Assembly (NCBI GenBank): GCA_028281045.1
Contig: JANQKP010000003.1
Span: 124,001 to 188,000 of the forward strand
Direction of reading: 5' to 3'
DNA from: Candidatus Altimarinota bacterium
Lineage (GTDB): Bacteria > Patescibacteriota > Gracilibacteria > UM-FILTER-43-11
DNA: 64,000 bases
Of this stretch, positions 43,169 to 51,962 are shown piece by piece (position 1 is the stretch's first letter; every line of letters starts with the position of its first letter). The position numbers and the translations under genes are program-made. The notes below the pieces were generated by a model. The model was not told the DNA's origin. It was given only the letters and a program-made list of their open reading frames with translations, and made no database searches.

Positions 43169-43476
43169 TGCACTAGAACTTGCCAAAGTAGTAAAATATG
43201 TTGCATAAAAACTGCCACGGTATTTGGGGCTATTTTGAGCCAACAAAATTTTTAAAAAACGGTCAAATTTGGAGTCCGTTTTTGAAATAATTTTTCTCTA
43301 TGAGGCTAAATTTTGAAATCTAATTTTTGACAAATTAAAAAATTATGAAGAATATTTTCTGGCTTAAAATTAACAGAAAGTCGTTCATCATATTTTTGAG
43401 ATAATGCAAATTTTTTCAAAGAAAATTGAGGGCTTAAAATCGACCTTTGGATGCTAAAAAACGTTAAAACAGGCTA

Positions 43477-43505
43477 TTGATTTTTTTGCCATTTTTTGGT
43501 ATAAT
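43477..43505 (+). promoter_or_regulatory. promoter of the secretion/pilin cluster
   Basis: TTGATT, 17-base spacer, perfect TATAAT; start near 43512, ~26 bases before the ATG. Confidence 0.7.
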
Positions 43506-43518
43506 ATTTAGATAATTT

Positions 43519-43546
43519 TACACACGCGTACGCGCGCATGCATACA
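43519..43546. other. 28-base alternating purine-pyrimidine tract over a start codon
   Basis: Strict pyrimidine-purine alternation, including CACACGCGTACGCGCGCATG, in otherwise AT-rich DNA. Such tracts can adopt Z-DNA under negative supercoiling. It covers the leader and the start codon of the VirB6-like gene. Confidence 0.55.
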
Positions 43547-45655
43547 AAACAAAAATTCATCACTGGCCTACTAGCCCTTGTGCTCACCTTTGGATTTTCT
43601 TTTAGTCCGGCGTTGGCACAGGACGAAGTAGTAGAACCTGAAGTGGCCATAGAAGAAGTTGCTGAGATTACCCCAGAAGTGACTGAACCTGGATCGATTC
43701 AATCTGTGGTGCTTTCTGAAGTAGATGAATCTTTTGAAAAAGACAGCCTAGTTACTGCTGGCCTGCAGTTTATGATCCGCGGAAAAGAAGCCCTAGGATG
43801 GTCGCTGAATATTGATGAAACTGGATTTAGAACAGAAGCCATTCAAAGCAGCTATAACAAGGTGCTCACCATTGTAAACAGTCTGTTTATTCTAGGCCTA
43901 CTCGCCATTGCTGTAATGGCCATGTTCAAGGTGATTATTCCACGTGGAGCGATTCGTAGAACCGTATTCACTTATGTAATTGCCGTGATCTTTGTGAACT
44001 TTGCCCTGCCGATTAATCAGCTATTTATAGATGGAACTAATATTCTGCAAAGAACACTACTTGTAAATGAGAGTAATCAGATTTCTATTGCCGATATTGT
44101 AGAAACACCAGAGTATAGCGATGAAAATACCGTGGGATATTCTGCGGCAAATGCAGAAAAAGAAGCCGCTGATATCACCCTGAAACTAGGGGCAGATCCG
44201 ATCACCGATGTGGGTGAAATTAATACGGGTCTTACCACTGGTTTTGCAGGCAGTGATCAGCTCGTGATTAACTCAAGCACACAAAGACTTTCACTGAATA
44301 GCGAAATCTCTGCGAGCTTAGAAAAACAAGCGACATTTGATCAAAGCCGCGAGCACCATGTGTTCGCCTTTGTGATGATGGGTCTAACAGGTATTGCCTA
44401 CCTACTCCTAGCCTTGATCTTTGTGCTTCGCGTCGTGATTCTATGGGCGCTTATGATTTTATCTCCAGTGCTATTTTTACTGGCGATATTTAATATCACT
44501 CGTGGATATTTCTACAACTGGCTTTCTATTTACGGTAAGTGGCTCCTTATTGGACCGCTTGCTGCCCTTGGAATTTCAGTGGTGGTAAATATTTGGCAAC
44601 AAGTGGGTCTACCACTAACAAGTACCTATGTAACCGCTACGAATTTTGCCCCTGCAGGAAATGTTGGATTTATGCTTCCTGGAAGCGCCAGTTTAAATAC
44701 CCTAAGTACTACCGGGCAGATGATGGAATACATCGTGTTCTTACTGATGCTTTATATTCCCCTATTCTTTGCATTCGCCCTTACGCGTAGCAAGGTACTC
44801 GCTACAGTAAGTGCTGCAGCCGTAGATACTGGATCACGTGTGATTCAAAGTAGAACCAGCACAAGAACTTCTGGTGGTTCTGCTACCGCAGAAACTAAAG
44901 AAACTGAAACCAAAGAAAAGAAAACCAGTGGGTTTAAATCTCTACTGGATTCACAAATTGCTAAGGTTAGTAGAACGGCACTGCCAGGCTCACTTACCGG
45001 TGGTGTAACCACTAGTGGTCTTACTGCTTTTGAAACGGCTTCAAGTTATCTACCAGAACATCTGGCCGTGGCTAAAACCGATGATCTTCTGAGCCTTGCT
45101 GGCGCAGAAGAAGGCTCTCGCCATGGAAAAGAGGGTGCTATTACAAACCTAGCGGCCCCACAAAATGTGGTAGATCCTACAGAAAGAAAACATGTAAATG
45201 CGGTTCGTTCTGAACTTGAAAAACGTGCGAGCACCGGTGACCCAGGGGCTGTACTGCTTATGGGTGAAATCCAGAACAAAGAAGCCCAAATTTCAGGCGG
45301 GCATTCTACGAATATTGGAACCGCTTCGGCGGCTTCAGGTAACACCCCGGCACCAGTAACAGGACTATCTAGTGCTCCTGAAATTCATGTAGAAGCTACA
45401 CCGGTTGCTTCGGGAACGAATATCATAGAAAAAACCACAGAGAAAACCGTGGTAGAAAAAGCGCCTCAAGAGGTGCAGGTGGCTGAGGTAAAAGCTGCAG
45501 ATAAAAAAGCAGAAGAAGACAAAACGGAAGAAAAAGAAGATAATGAAAATACAGAAGATCAGAATCAGGAACAGAAGCAAGAAGACAACAAAGAAGCTGA
45601 AGATGATCACGGGTACGATGAAAATGAAAATAACCAAAATCAAACGAATGAATAA
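43538..45655 (+). CDS. TrbL/VirB6-like polytopic membrane protein
   Basis: 705 residues. Signal peptide ~1-28 (ending ALAQ), then membrane helices ~110-135, 145-165, 265-310, 320-350 and ~400-430, matching the layout of type IV secretion inner-membrane channel proteins. Residues ~440-705 are a cytoplasmic low-complexity tail that becomes extremely Glu/Lys/Asn-rich at the end. It begins a tight operon with three pilin-like genes (8-base overlap with the next). No sequence signature is strict enough to fix the family, so the call rests on topology and context. Confidence 0.7.
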   Translation: MHTKQKFITGLLALVLTFGFSFSPALAQDEVVEPEVAIEEVAEITPEVTEPGSIQSVVLSEVDESFEKDSLVTAGLQFMIRGKEALGWSLNIDETGFRTEAIQSSYNKVLTIVNSLFILGLLAIAVMAMFKVIIPRGAIRRTVFTYVIAVIFVNFALPINQLFIDGTNILQRTLLVNESNQISIADIVETPEYSDENTVGYSAANAEKEAADITLKLGADPITDVGEINTGLTTGFAGSDQLVINSSTQRLSLNSEISASLEKQATFDQSREHHVFAFVMMGLTGIAYLLLALIFVLRVVILWALMILSPVLFLLAIFNITRGYFYNWLSIYGKWLLIGPLAALGISVVVNIWQQVGLPLTSTYVTATNFAPAGNVGFMLPGSASLNTLSTTGQMMEYIVFLLMLYIPLFFAFALTRSKVLATVSAAAVDTGSRVIQSRTSTRTSGGSATAETKETETKEKKTSGFKSLLDSQIAKVSRTALPGSLTGGVTTSGLTAFETASSYLPEHLAVAKTDDLLSLAGAEEGSRHGKEGAITNLAAPQNVVDPTERKHVNAVRSELEKRASTGDPGAVLLMGEIQNKEAQISGGHSTNIGTASAASGNTPAPVTGLSSAPEIHVEATPVASGTNIIEKTTEKTVVEKAPQEVQVAEVKAADKKAEEDKTEEKEDNENTEDQNQEQKQEDNKEAEDDHGYDENENNQNQTNE

Positions 45656-46217
45656 ACTTAAATCATTCATCATTGGACTTATCGCCTACGGAGCTTTTGC
45701 TCCGAGCGCTCTAGCACAAGATACAAGCACCCCGCTTGGAGAAGTTTCTAACTTTGGAGAACTCGTTTCTCTGGTTTGGGGGTTTGGAAGCCAAGTTGTT
45801 CTAGGGCTTGCTGTATTCCTTGTGGTTCTTGGAGCTTTCTTCTACGTGGCCTCTGGTGGAAACGATGAACGTATTTCTCAAGGAAAAGATCTGATCTTTG
45901 GTTCTTTAATTGCCATTATCATTGTGATGACCTCTGGTGTTCTTATTAGAACATTGCACAAACCTACAGAAGGAACTACAGGATCTCTGACCGAGATTCC
46001 TGCCGTGATCCAAAATGCCACCAATATTCTAGTGGGTATTATTGGAACCTTCTCTATTCTTATGTTTATCTATGCCGGTATTCTTTACATGCTGGCCCGT
46101 GGAAACGAAGACCGTATCGATAAAGCACGTCGTGCTTTCCGCTACGCGGCCTATGGTCTTATTTTAGCGCTCATTGCCTTTACGGCGGTGAATGCTGTGA
46201 TTAACTTCTTTATATAA
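45648..46217 (+). CDS. tandem VirB2-like pilin fusion
   Basis: 189 residues from the ATG at 45648; the ORF-track start is too far upstream, inside the previous gene. Signal peptide ~1-23 (SALAQ), then two pilin-like units in one chain: helix, GGNDERISQGKDLIFGSLIAI, and again helix, RGNEDRIDKARRAFRYAAYGLIL. Each unit has the helix-basic loop-helix form of VirB2-type pilins. Ends in TAATG overlapping the next gene. Confidence 0.75.
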   Translation: MNKLKSFIIGLIAYGAFAPSALAQDTSTPLGEVSNFGELVSLVWGFGSQVVLGLAVFLVVLGAFFYVASGGNDERISQGKDLIFGSLIAIIIVMTSGVLIRTLHKPTEGTTGSLTEIPAVIQNATNILVGIIGTFSILMFIYAGILYMLARGNEDRIDKARRAFRYAAYGLILALIAFTAVNAVINFFI

Positions 46218-46549
46218 TGGATCAATTGCTTGCTCAAAATTTAATCAACTGTCCAGATGGATCTAAAGCAGACCCAAGCATTGGATGTGTTAAGACTCCA
46301 GGAAATGTCGTGAATCCAGATTCTTCAATCATCGATATTCTCCTTTCTGCAGCAACGCTTCTTATGACTGCTGCGGCCGCGATTGCCATTGTTTCTATTA
46401 TTTGGGGAGGCATTCAATACGCCACTGCCGTGGGTGATGAGGAAAAAATAAATCATGCGAAGAGAATTATTTTTTACTCAGTTTTAGGCCTAATTTTAGC
46501 GCTACTTGCTCGCTATGTAGCGGTGTTTTTAACCGGTATTGTAGGATAG
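46217..46549 (+). CDS. VirB2-like pilin
   Basis: 110 residues. A short extracytoplasmic start with two cysteines (NCPDGSKADPSIGC), then two membrane helices joined by GDEEKINHAKRII, the family pattern also seen in its neighbours. Translationally coupled to the tandem pilin by TAATG. Confidence 0.78.
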   Translation: MDQLLAQNLINCPDGSKADPSIGCVKTPGNVVNPDSSIIDILLSAATLLMTAAAAIAIVSIIWGGIQYATAVGDEEKINHAKRIIFYSVLGLILALLARYVAVFLTGIVG

Positions 46550-46660
46550 CTTTCACCTATGATTAGAAAATATTCAATTTTTTCTGTCTATCTTTTTTAA
46601 GTAGCCAGTCTTTCTTTTTGTACAAAAATATTGTACACTCTTTTCGAACAACAAAAATTC

Positions 46661-47383
46661 ATGAAAACACTTAGAAAACTTTTCTCTTCGTTGACCCTCA
46701 TTGTCTTTATATCGCTTGCCTCGACTCCAGCAGCTTTCGCGGCTGTTAATTGTGACGCTGATAACGACGGATACATTACTATTACACGTGATCGCTTCGA
46801 AAACGTGGTTCTTGCCGGAAACGAAACTGATCGCCTTAGATACAATCAAGATGGAAACAATCCACCAGAAGTGTGGGCCAACTGGTTTGAGACTTATAAA
46901 GCTCAAATCGAAGCAGACCCTGGAATCTCTGGTGATGATGTTTGTGAAAGTCTGAACTTTAAGAAAGGAGCGGAACCTGTTCGTTGTGACAGTCCGATTA
47001 TCGCTAGCTCTTCAGGAGTTTATGACACTGCTAAAGTACAATCTCTTACTGGAAACAAGGTAAATCCGGGTGCTTTTGACACCCCGAATGATGGAATTGA
47101 TCAAAACTGTGATGGAGCAGATGGTGAATTCATCCCAGGATCTTCAGATTCTGGTACAGACCTTGGATCTCTTGTAGACCGCACGATTAATCTACTGTCT
47201 AGAGCGGTTGTTGTTGTTTCAATTATTATCCTGATTTGGGGAGGAATTCTTTACGCTACTGCAGCGGGAGATGAACAAAAAACCTCCAAAGCACGGAAGG
47301 CCATTATCGGAGCCATCATTGGGCTTATCGTAGGTCTTCTTGCCCCTGCAGTTGTGAATTACATCACAGGGCAACTAGGTTAG
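46661..47383 (+). CDS. VirB2-like pilin with an extracellular metal-binding head
   Basis: 240 residues from the ATG at 46661 (MKTLRKLFSS); the track's TTG start is not needed. Signal peptide ~1-27 (AFAA). The extracellular part (~28-165) starts with a calcium-type motif (CDADNDGYITI) and has a MopE-like motif (DGIDQNCDG) near 155. Two C-terminal helices surround AGDEQKTSKARKAIIGAIIG, like the other pilins. It has its own upstream region with two TGTACA palindromes (46619-46637) and a TACACT -10. Confidence 0.75.
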   Translation: MKTLRKLFSSLTLIVFISLASTPAAFAAVNCDADNDGYITITRDRFENVVLAGNETDRLRYNQDGNNPPEVWANWFETYKAQIEADPGISGDDVCESLNFKKGAEPVRCDSPIIASSSGVYDTAKVQSLTGNKVNPGAFDTPNDGIDQNCDGADGEFIPGSSDSGTDLGSLVDRTINLLSRAVVVVSIIILIWGGILYATAAGDEQKTSKARKAIIGAIIGLIVGLLAPAVVNYITGQLG

Positions 47384-47406
47384 CCAACAAAAATAAAAAT
47401 AAAATA

Positions 47407-47453
47407 GGAAAAAAGCTTGTCGTAATATTTTGAAAAAGGGCAGGCTTTTTCCT
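47407..47453. terminator. bidirectional terminator after the pilin cluster
   Basis: GGAAAAAAGCTTGTC and GGCAGGCTTTTTCC pair with one bulge across a loop of ~15 bases. It serves the pilin gene and the convergent 142-residue gene. Confidence 0.65.
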
Positions 47454-47881
47454 TATGCACGACGAGAGCCTGCTGCCGCAAGTACGCGACGAGCTATATT
47501 TTCATCCCCTATAATCCCGATAAACTCATTCAGGTTTTCTTTAAAATACTCAGCATTATCAGCTGTGGCTGTTACAGCGATACGAAGCATTACTTCTAGC
47601 CCGTCTGGCGTAAACATTTCTACCCATATATCTAGCTGTGTAAGCATCATGACAAACATATCCTCATCTTCAAAAGCATCTGCTAAGGTTTGTTCATCTG
47701 GAATACCTAGCATGGCTCTAAAATCAGGTGGTGGGTCGAAATCATCTAAGATTTCATCATAAGTAGCTGATGAATTGGTGACCATAGTAACAGATCCTCT
47801 AATACTTACTAGGGGCTCTTCTTGAGTAGGCTGAAAGCCTTCTACGTCTATATTTTGATCTTTTTTTTCTGGATTTCCCAT
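47453..47881 (-). CDS. orphan acidic protein
   Basis: 142 residues from the ATG at 47881 (MGNPEKKD); the track's earlier start is a TTG right at the predicted transcription start. Acidic, helical, no signal peptide, no known motif. Transcribed alone from a good promoter (47905-47933). Confidence 0.65.
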   Translation of the reverse strand: MGNPEKKDQNIDVEGFQPTQEEPLVSIRGSVTMVTNSSATYDEILDDFDPPPDFRAMLGIPDEQTLADAFEDEDMFVMMLTQLDIWVEMFTPDGLEVMLRIAVTATADNAEYFKENLNEFIGIIGDENIARRVLAAAGSRRA

Positions 47882-47904
47882 AAATATGCTTATCAATACT
47901 ATAT

Positions 47905-47933
47905 ATTATAACACACTTATATATTATTGACAA
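47905..47933 (-). promoter_or_regulatory. promoter of the 142-residue orphan gene
   Basis: Minus strand: TTGTCA, 17-base spacer, perfect TATAAT; leader of ~17 bases. Confidence 0.65.
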
Positions 47934-48040
47934 TATTAGGAGCTAAGAGATACAATGGGCTTCGCTCATTTGCGTTGATATTTCTGCTGGTTTTTCTTGT
48001 TGGAACTATCTCAAATGATCTGATCTTTCAAAAATCGCCT

Positions 48041-48088
48041 TTTGATTAAGTAAATTGATGATTTATGTCATTAGCTTGCTTAATCAAA
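48041..48088. repeat. 10-base inverted repeat upstream of the foreign lipoprotein gene
   Basis: TTTGATTAAG and CTTAATCAAA are exact inverted copies around 28 bases. It may be an operator, an mRNA hairpin or a trace of insertion. Confidence 0.55.
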
Positions 48089-48123
48089 TATCCACGGACA
48101 ATTTACAGATACATGGAGGTATC

Positions 48124-48813
48124 ATGTTCTTACGACAACTTGTGCTGATTTTAGCACTCATCCCGACGGCCCTCCTCAGCGGTTGCGACCTGCTGGATCA
48201 ACTTGAAGAGGCGAACCAGGCCCAGGTTGATTCGGAGTTTCCGCCTACAGAGCGCTTTCCCGTTATGGACCTTTTCGTCTATGACGAAAATGGCGACCCA
48301 GTGCTTGAAGCCATTGCACAGGCGACGTTTTACACCGATGGGGACCCTCTGGATCATTTCACGGACCTCACCGACGAAGACGGCTACGTTTTTCTGTCGC
48401 TTCAAGAAGCCGAGCTTGGCGAAGAGATAGAAGTTGTGATTTCTGCCGAAGGCTTCAATGCCTTCAGCAAGCGGGTCACCGTCTCCGAATATCGGATTAC
48501 GGAGGTGGTCAACCTCGAAGTCTACGAAGAGTGTGAAAACCTCACCTACGTAGACCTCAACATCTACGCGGTCGATATTTCGACAGAGACGCCTTTGGAC
48601 GGCGCCATAGTTCGGATGCACTTCGAAGATGAAGATCCCTTAGACACCTTCACGGATGCCCTTGGCTCCACGGGTTATGAGCTCATCATCGGAGTAGACA
48701 CCGAAATCACGCTGGAAGCCTTTAGAGGCGGCTACGCCGACTACACTTCGACGTTCACGATCGCCGCCGGCGTGACCGAACAAACCATCACTCTCAAGAT
48801 GGAAAAAAACTGA
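48124..48813 (+). CDS. GC-rich lipoprotein with carboxypeptidase-regulatory-like repeats, probably acquired
   Basis: 229 residues from the ATG at 48124, preceded by GGAGGT at ideal spacing; the track's start at 48055 is ignored. Lipobox LLSGC at ~18-22. Two similar ~85-residue beta domains follow (MDLFVYDENGDPVLEAIAQATFY...DEDGYVFL and VDLNIYAVDISTETPLDGAIVRMHF...LGSTGYELI), like CarboxypepD_reg/Ig-type folds. Codons end in G or C far more often than in neighbouring genes. It has the only TGA stop and the only strong Shine-Dalgarno in the window. This suggests transfer from, or contamination by, a GC-rich lipoprotein-making bacterium such as a proteobacterium. Confidence 0.8.
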   Translation: MFLRQLVLILALIPTALLSGCDLLDQLEEANQAQVDSEFPPTERFPVMDLFVYDENGDPVLEAIAQATFYTDGDPLDHFTDLTDEDGYVFLSLQEAELGEEIEVVISAEGFNAFSKRVTVSEYRITEVVNLEVYEECENLTYVDLNIYAVDISTETPLDGAIVRMHFEDEDPLDTFTDALGSTGYELIIGVDTEITLEAFRGGYADYTSTFTIAAGVTEQTITLKMEKN

Positions 48814-48878
48814 CCACTGTCTGTGCAAAAAGGCGCATTTTTGAAAACCGGGGCCCTACGTATGTGGGGTCCTTGTTT

Positions 48879-49889
48879 CTATTTTTCTTTGGCAATACTG
48901 CGCTGATCCCCCTTGTCTACAATTTCTCTATGAAGAATATCGTTGAAGTCTGTGATGAGGTCTAGTGAAGTAATGATGTCTTTTTTAGCCTTTTTATACT
49001 CCTTAAAGGTAAGAATAGGCCCTGTTAGACGCCCTCCGGGCTCTATAGGGTGGAAATCGGTTTCTATTACGAGTAAATCGTCTACCGTTTCAAAAGAATT
49101 TACAAATTTATTTGGATCTCTGCGTAAAATAGCATCCATAAGCCTTGGATTAAGCACCAAAAAGGCTTCTTTAGGGTGTCCGGCTCTCACCACGAATCTT
49201 TTATTAAATCTAGGACTCTCTAGCTCAATATCTTGGCCTTTAAAGAAGCCAAAGACACTGGAATCTTGAAGACAATGCACATCTGGGAAGGCTTTTTTCA
49301 TTTGCTGCACATAAATAGACTTATGAATCGTCTGCTCATGCTTTCCGCTACTTACAACATAGCTATAAGTACCAAAGTAGGTTTCGCGGCCATCGTATTT
49401 CAGCTTGAAAAAAGGGCTAAGCCTGACCTTGTTGCGTTTTCTAACCAGCTGAGAACCTAGATTTTCCCACTTAGGAATAAGCTGATTCGCATGCTTTATT
49501 TCTTCGGCATCGAAATCGAATTGAAGGACCCTTAAAAAGAATTTTGTGCGCTGCTGATGCACATAGCCCCAGTACGTTGCGGGGATGAAAAAAGGCAATA
49601 TTCCAATTTGAAAAGCATCTTCATCTATACTGAATTGGAACATAATGGCAATCCAAACAATAAATAACACTAGGGCGAGTATAGATAGAAGGCCAAGAGT
49701 GAGTTTTGGCTCTAGTGGCCCCGTATGAATTTTGGCATTGGCTACCACAAAGCCAATATCGACTTCATCGTCTAAAAAATCGCGATTTTTAAAGTACGCC
49801 TTCCATTCTTCGCGTGTTTTAGAGGTCACGCCCTGGCGTTTTATTTCACTCGCAACCTCCTGAACTTTTTGCTCATGGTTTCTCTCCAT
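48879..49889 (-). CDS. DUF3137-like membrane protein
   Basis: 336 residues. Two membrane helices (~64-85 and ~92-110), then a soluble domain (~115-320) with motifs such as FGTYSYVVSSGKHEQT, SPRFNKRFVVRAGHPKEAFLVLNPRLMDAIL and DDLLVIETDF. These fit the DUF3137 family of unknown function. It starts two bases after the uvrB stop (TAA-AC-ATG), so it is probably co-transcribed with uvrB; whether that link has meaning is unknown. Confidence 0.75.
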   Translation of the reverse strand: MERNHEQKVQEVASEIKRQGVTSKTREEWKAYFKNRDFLDDEVDIGFVVANAKIHTGPLEPKLTLGLLSILALVLFIVWIAIMFQFSIDEDAFQIGILPFFIPATYWGYVHQQRTKFFLRVLQFDFDAEEIKHANQLIPKWENLGSQLVRKRNKVRLSPFFKLKYDGRETYFGTYSYVVSSGKHEQTIHKSIYVQQMKKAFPDVHCLQDSSVFGFFKGQDIELESPRFNKRFVVRAGHPKEAFLVLNPRLMDAILRRDPNKFVNSFETVDDLLVIETDFHPIEPGGRLTGPILTFKEYKKAKKDIITSLDLITDFNDILHREIVDKGDQRSIAKEK

Positions 49890-49891
49890 GT

Positions 49892-51856
49892 TTATTTTTT
49901 AAGTTGCTTAGCTAGCTCATCGATTTCATCTCTAAGATTCGCTGCTTTTTCGAATTCTAAGTTTTGGGCAGCAAGGTCCATTTGATGTTCCAGTTCCACC
50001 ATAAGCATACCAATTTGTTCCTTAGGAATCTTGCTGGTATCGCGTTTCCCTTTCTTGGTGGGTTTATTCTGAGAAATATCTGCAATCTTTTTCTTAATGG
50101 TTTGCGGTGTAATTCCGTGTTTTTCGTTGTAATCCATCTGAATTTTACGACGACGTGCCGTTTCATCGATGGCTTCTTGCATTGCTTTTGTGGTTTTGTC
50201 GGCGTACATCAGCACATGCCCATTTACATTACGTGCCGCGCGCCCAATAGTTTGAATTAAGGCATCACGACTACGCAGGAACCCTTCTTTATCGGCATCT
50301 AGAATAGCAATAAGCGATACTTCTGGTAGATCTAGCCCTTCACGAAGCAGATTAATCCCTACGATAATATCGATTTCACCTAGACGAAGTTCACGGAGGA
50401 TTTCGATACGCTCAAGGGTATCGATATCCGAGTGAAGGTATTTCGCTTTTAGATCGGCTTCTAGTAGGAAATCACTGAGTTTTTCCGCTGATTTCTTGGT
50501 TACCGTGGTGATTAAAACGCGTTCTCCGCGAGCGATCACCTTTTGAATCTCCGCAAGAAGGTTATCGATCTGATGCTCCGTTGGACGCACTTCAATTTCA
50601 GGATCTACAAGCCCTGTTGGGCGAATGATTTGCTCTGCAATGTCGGGTTTTTTTGTATTTTCATACTCATATTTACCAGGCGTCGCAGAAATATACACAA
50701 TTTGGTTCACATGATCTTCAAATTCTTCGAATTTAAGGGGTCTATTGTCATGTGCACTTGGCAGCCGGAATCCATGTTCAATGAGATTCGTCTTTCGTTT
50801 GTAGTTTCCATTATGCATGGCCCCAAGCTGTGGAATCGTCATATGAGATTCATCGATAAAGAACAGACTATCGCTTGGGAAATAATCTAGAAGGGTAGCG
50901 CTCGGCTGACCTGGGTCTAGATTATTTAAGTAGCGCACATAGTTTTCAATTCCGCTGGTGTAACCCGTTTCTAGCATCATTTCAATGTCGTATTCTGTGC
51001 GAGTTTTTAAGCGTTCCACCTCTACAATTTTCCCCATGTCCTTAAGCTGTTTCAGGCGAATTTCTAGGTCTTTTTTAATCTGTTCAATAGCTTTTTCTAC
51101 CCGTTCTTTGGTGGTTACATTATGTTTCGCTGGGAAAATCTTAATTTCTGTAAGATCTTTAATGAGTTCACCAGTAAAACTGTCGGCTTCTTGCATGGCC
51201 TCGATTTCATCGCCAAAGAATTCCAGGCGAATCATGTTCTCAGAAAATGGTGGAATGATTTCCACCACATCCCCAAGCACGTGATACATTCCTGATTTAA
51301 AATCAGTAGAAACTCTTTGGTACTGAAGATCTGCGAGAATACGCAAAAGCTTATTACGTTTAATAACGTCCCCTACTTTTAAATCGATGGAAAGTTCTTC
51401 GTAGGCACTTACATCACCTAGACCGTAAATCGCAGAAACCGAAGCGACAATAAGCACATCTTTTCTAGTGAGTAGATTGTACGTCGCTACATGGCGCAGA
51501 CGATCGATTTCTTCATTAATCGAGGCGTCTTTTTCAATATAAGTATCGGTTTTAGCAATATACGCTTCCGGTTGATAATAATCGTAGTAAGAAACGAAGT
51601 AAGACACTCCATTATCTGGGAAAAACTCTTGGAACTCCGCACAAAGTTGAGCCGCCAGGGTTTTATTATGTGCCAGTACCAGCGTTGGACGCTGAATTTC
51701 TTGCACAATGTTAGCCATGGTAAAAGTTTTACCTGTACCGGTGGCTCCAAGCAGTGTTTGATGCCTTTTGCCCCCTTGAATTCCCTTAACCAGCTGCTCT
51801 ATGGCCGCTGGCTGATCCCCCGTTGGTTTGAACTTTGAAGTGAGTTTGAATTCCAT
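49892..51856 (-). CDS. uvrB: excinuclease ABC subunit B
   Basis: 654 residues from the ATG at 51856 (MEFKLTSKFKPTGDQ); the ORF track's longer start adds 59 non-homologous residues. UvrB loads on damaged DNA in nucleotide excision repair. Walker A GATGTGKTFTM, the damage-probing beta-hairpin YYDYYQPEAYI, DESHMTIPQ, helicase motifs LLREGLDLPEVSL and QTIGRAARN, and the C-terminal UVR domain (LEFEKAANLRDEI) are all present. A 16-base palindrome at 51857-51872 touches the start codon and may be a weak LexA-type site. Confidence 0.97.
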   Translation of the reverse strand: MEFKLTSKFKPTGDQPAAIEQLVKGIQGGKRHQTLLGATGTGKTFTMANIVQEIQRPTLVLAHNKTLAAQLCAEFQEFFPDNGVSYFVSYYDYYQPEAYIAKTDTYIEKDASINEEIDRLRHVATYNLLTRKDVLIVASVSAIYGLGDVSAYEELSIDLKVGDVIKRNKLLRILADLQYQRVSTDFKSGMYHVLGDVVEIIPPFSENMIRLEFFGDEIEAMQEADSFTGELIKDLTEIKIFPAKHNVTTKERVEKAIEQIKKDLEIRLKQLKDMGKIVEVERLKTRTEYDIEMMLETGYTSGIENYVRYLNNLDPGQPSATLLDYFPSDSLFFIDESHMTIPQLGAMHNGNYKRKTNLIEHGFRLPSAHDNRPLKFEEFEDHVNQIVYISATPGKYEYENTKKPDIAEQIIRPTGLVDPEIEVRPTEHQIDNLLAEIQKVIARGERVLITTVTKKSAEKLSDFLLEADLKAKYLHSDIDTLERIEILRELRLGEIDIIVGINLLREGLDLPEVSLIAILDADKEGFLRSRDALIQTIGRAARNVNGHVLMYADKTTKAMQEAIDETARRRKIQMDYNEKHGITPQTIKKKIADISQNKPTKKGKRDTSKIPKEQIGMLMVELEHQMDLAAQNLEFEKAANLRDEIDELAKQLKK

Positions 51857-51872
51857 AAGTATAATTGTACTT
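51857..51872. promoter_or_regulatory. palindrome at the uvrB start, possible LexA-like operator
   Basis: AAGTATAATTGTACTT, nearly symmetric. It shares TTGTAC with the lexA operon boxes but matches box 2 at only 9 of 16 positions. Support is its position at a gene that is SOS-controlled in many bacteria. Confidence 0.3.
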
Positions 51873-51931
51873 ATAATCCCAGGATGTTCAAGGGGGAAAT
51901 GGAAACAAAGGTATTTTAAATTGAAAACCTT

Positions 51932-51940
51932 TGTTATACT
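51932..51940 (+). promoter_or_regulatory. extended -10 promoter of the SLH protease gene
   Basis: TGTTATACT: TGN plus TATACT, ~22 bases before the ATG; no clear -35. Confidence 0.5.
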
Positions 51941-51962
51941 TTCCCTCCTGTAATTAAAACAA

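Larger units (their letters stand above)
43107..43537. other. 431-base AT-rich divergent intergenic region
   Basis: Separates the surface operon from the secretion cluster. It holds the promoters listed separately, a 14-base direct repeat GGCTTAAAATYRAC (43361-43374 and 43431-43444) and a 19-codon frame from 43345 that I do not call a gene. Otherwise AT-rich with nothing recognisable. Confidence 0.6.

Noticed and set aside
43345-43404. 19-codon frame (MKNIFWLK...) in the divergent intergenic region
   Set aside because: TTGACA lies upstream but there is no -10; the peptide has no supporting context, so chance is likely.
45365-45673. 102-residue minus-strand ORF rich in Phe/Ile
   Set aside because: Antisense shadow of the Glu/Lys-rich tail of the VirB6-like gene.
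46619-46637. Two TGTACA palindromes as LexA boxes ahead of the third pilin gene
   Set aside because: The spacing (TGTACA-N7-TGTACA) does not match the 16-base lexA boxes; left as unexplained repeats.
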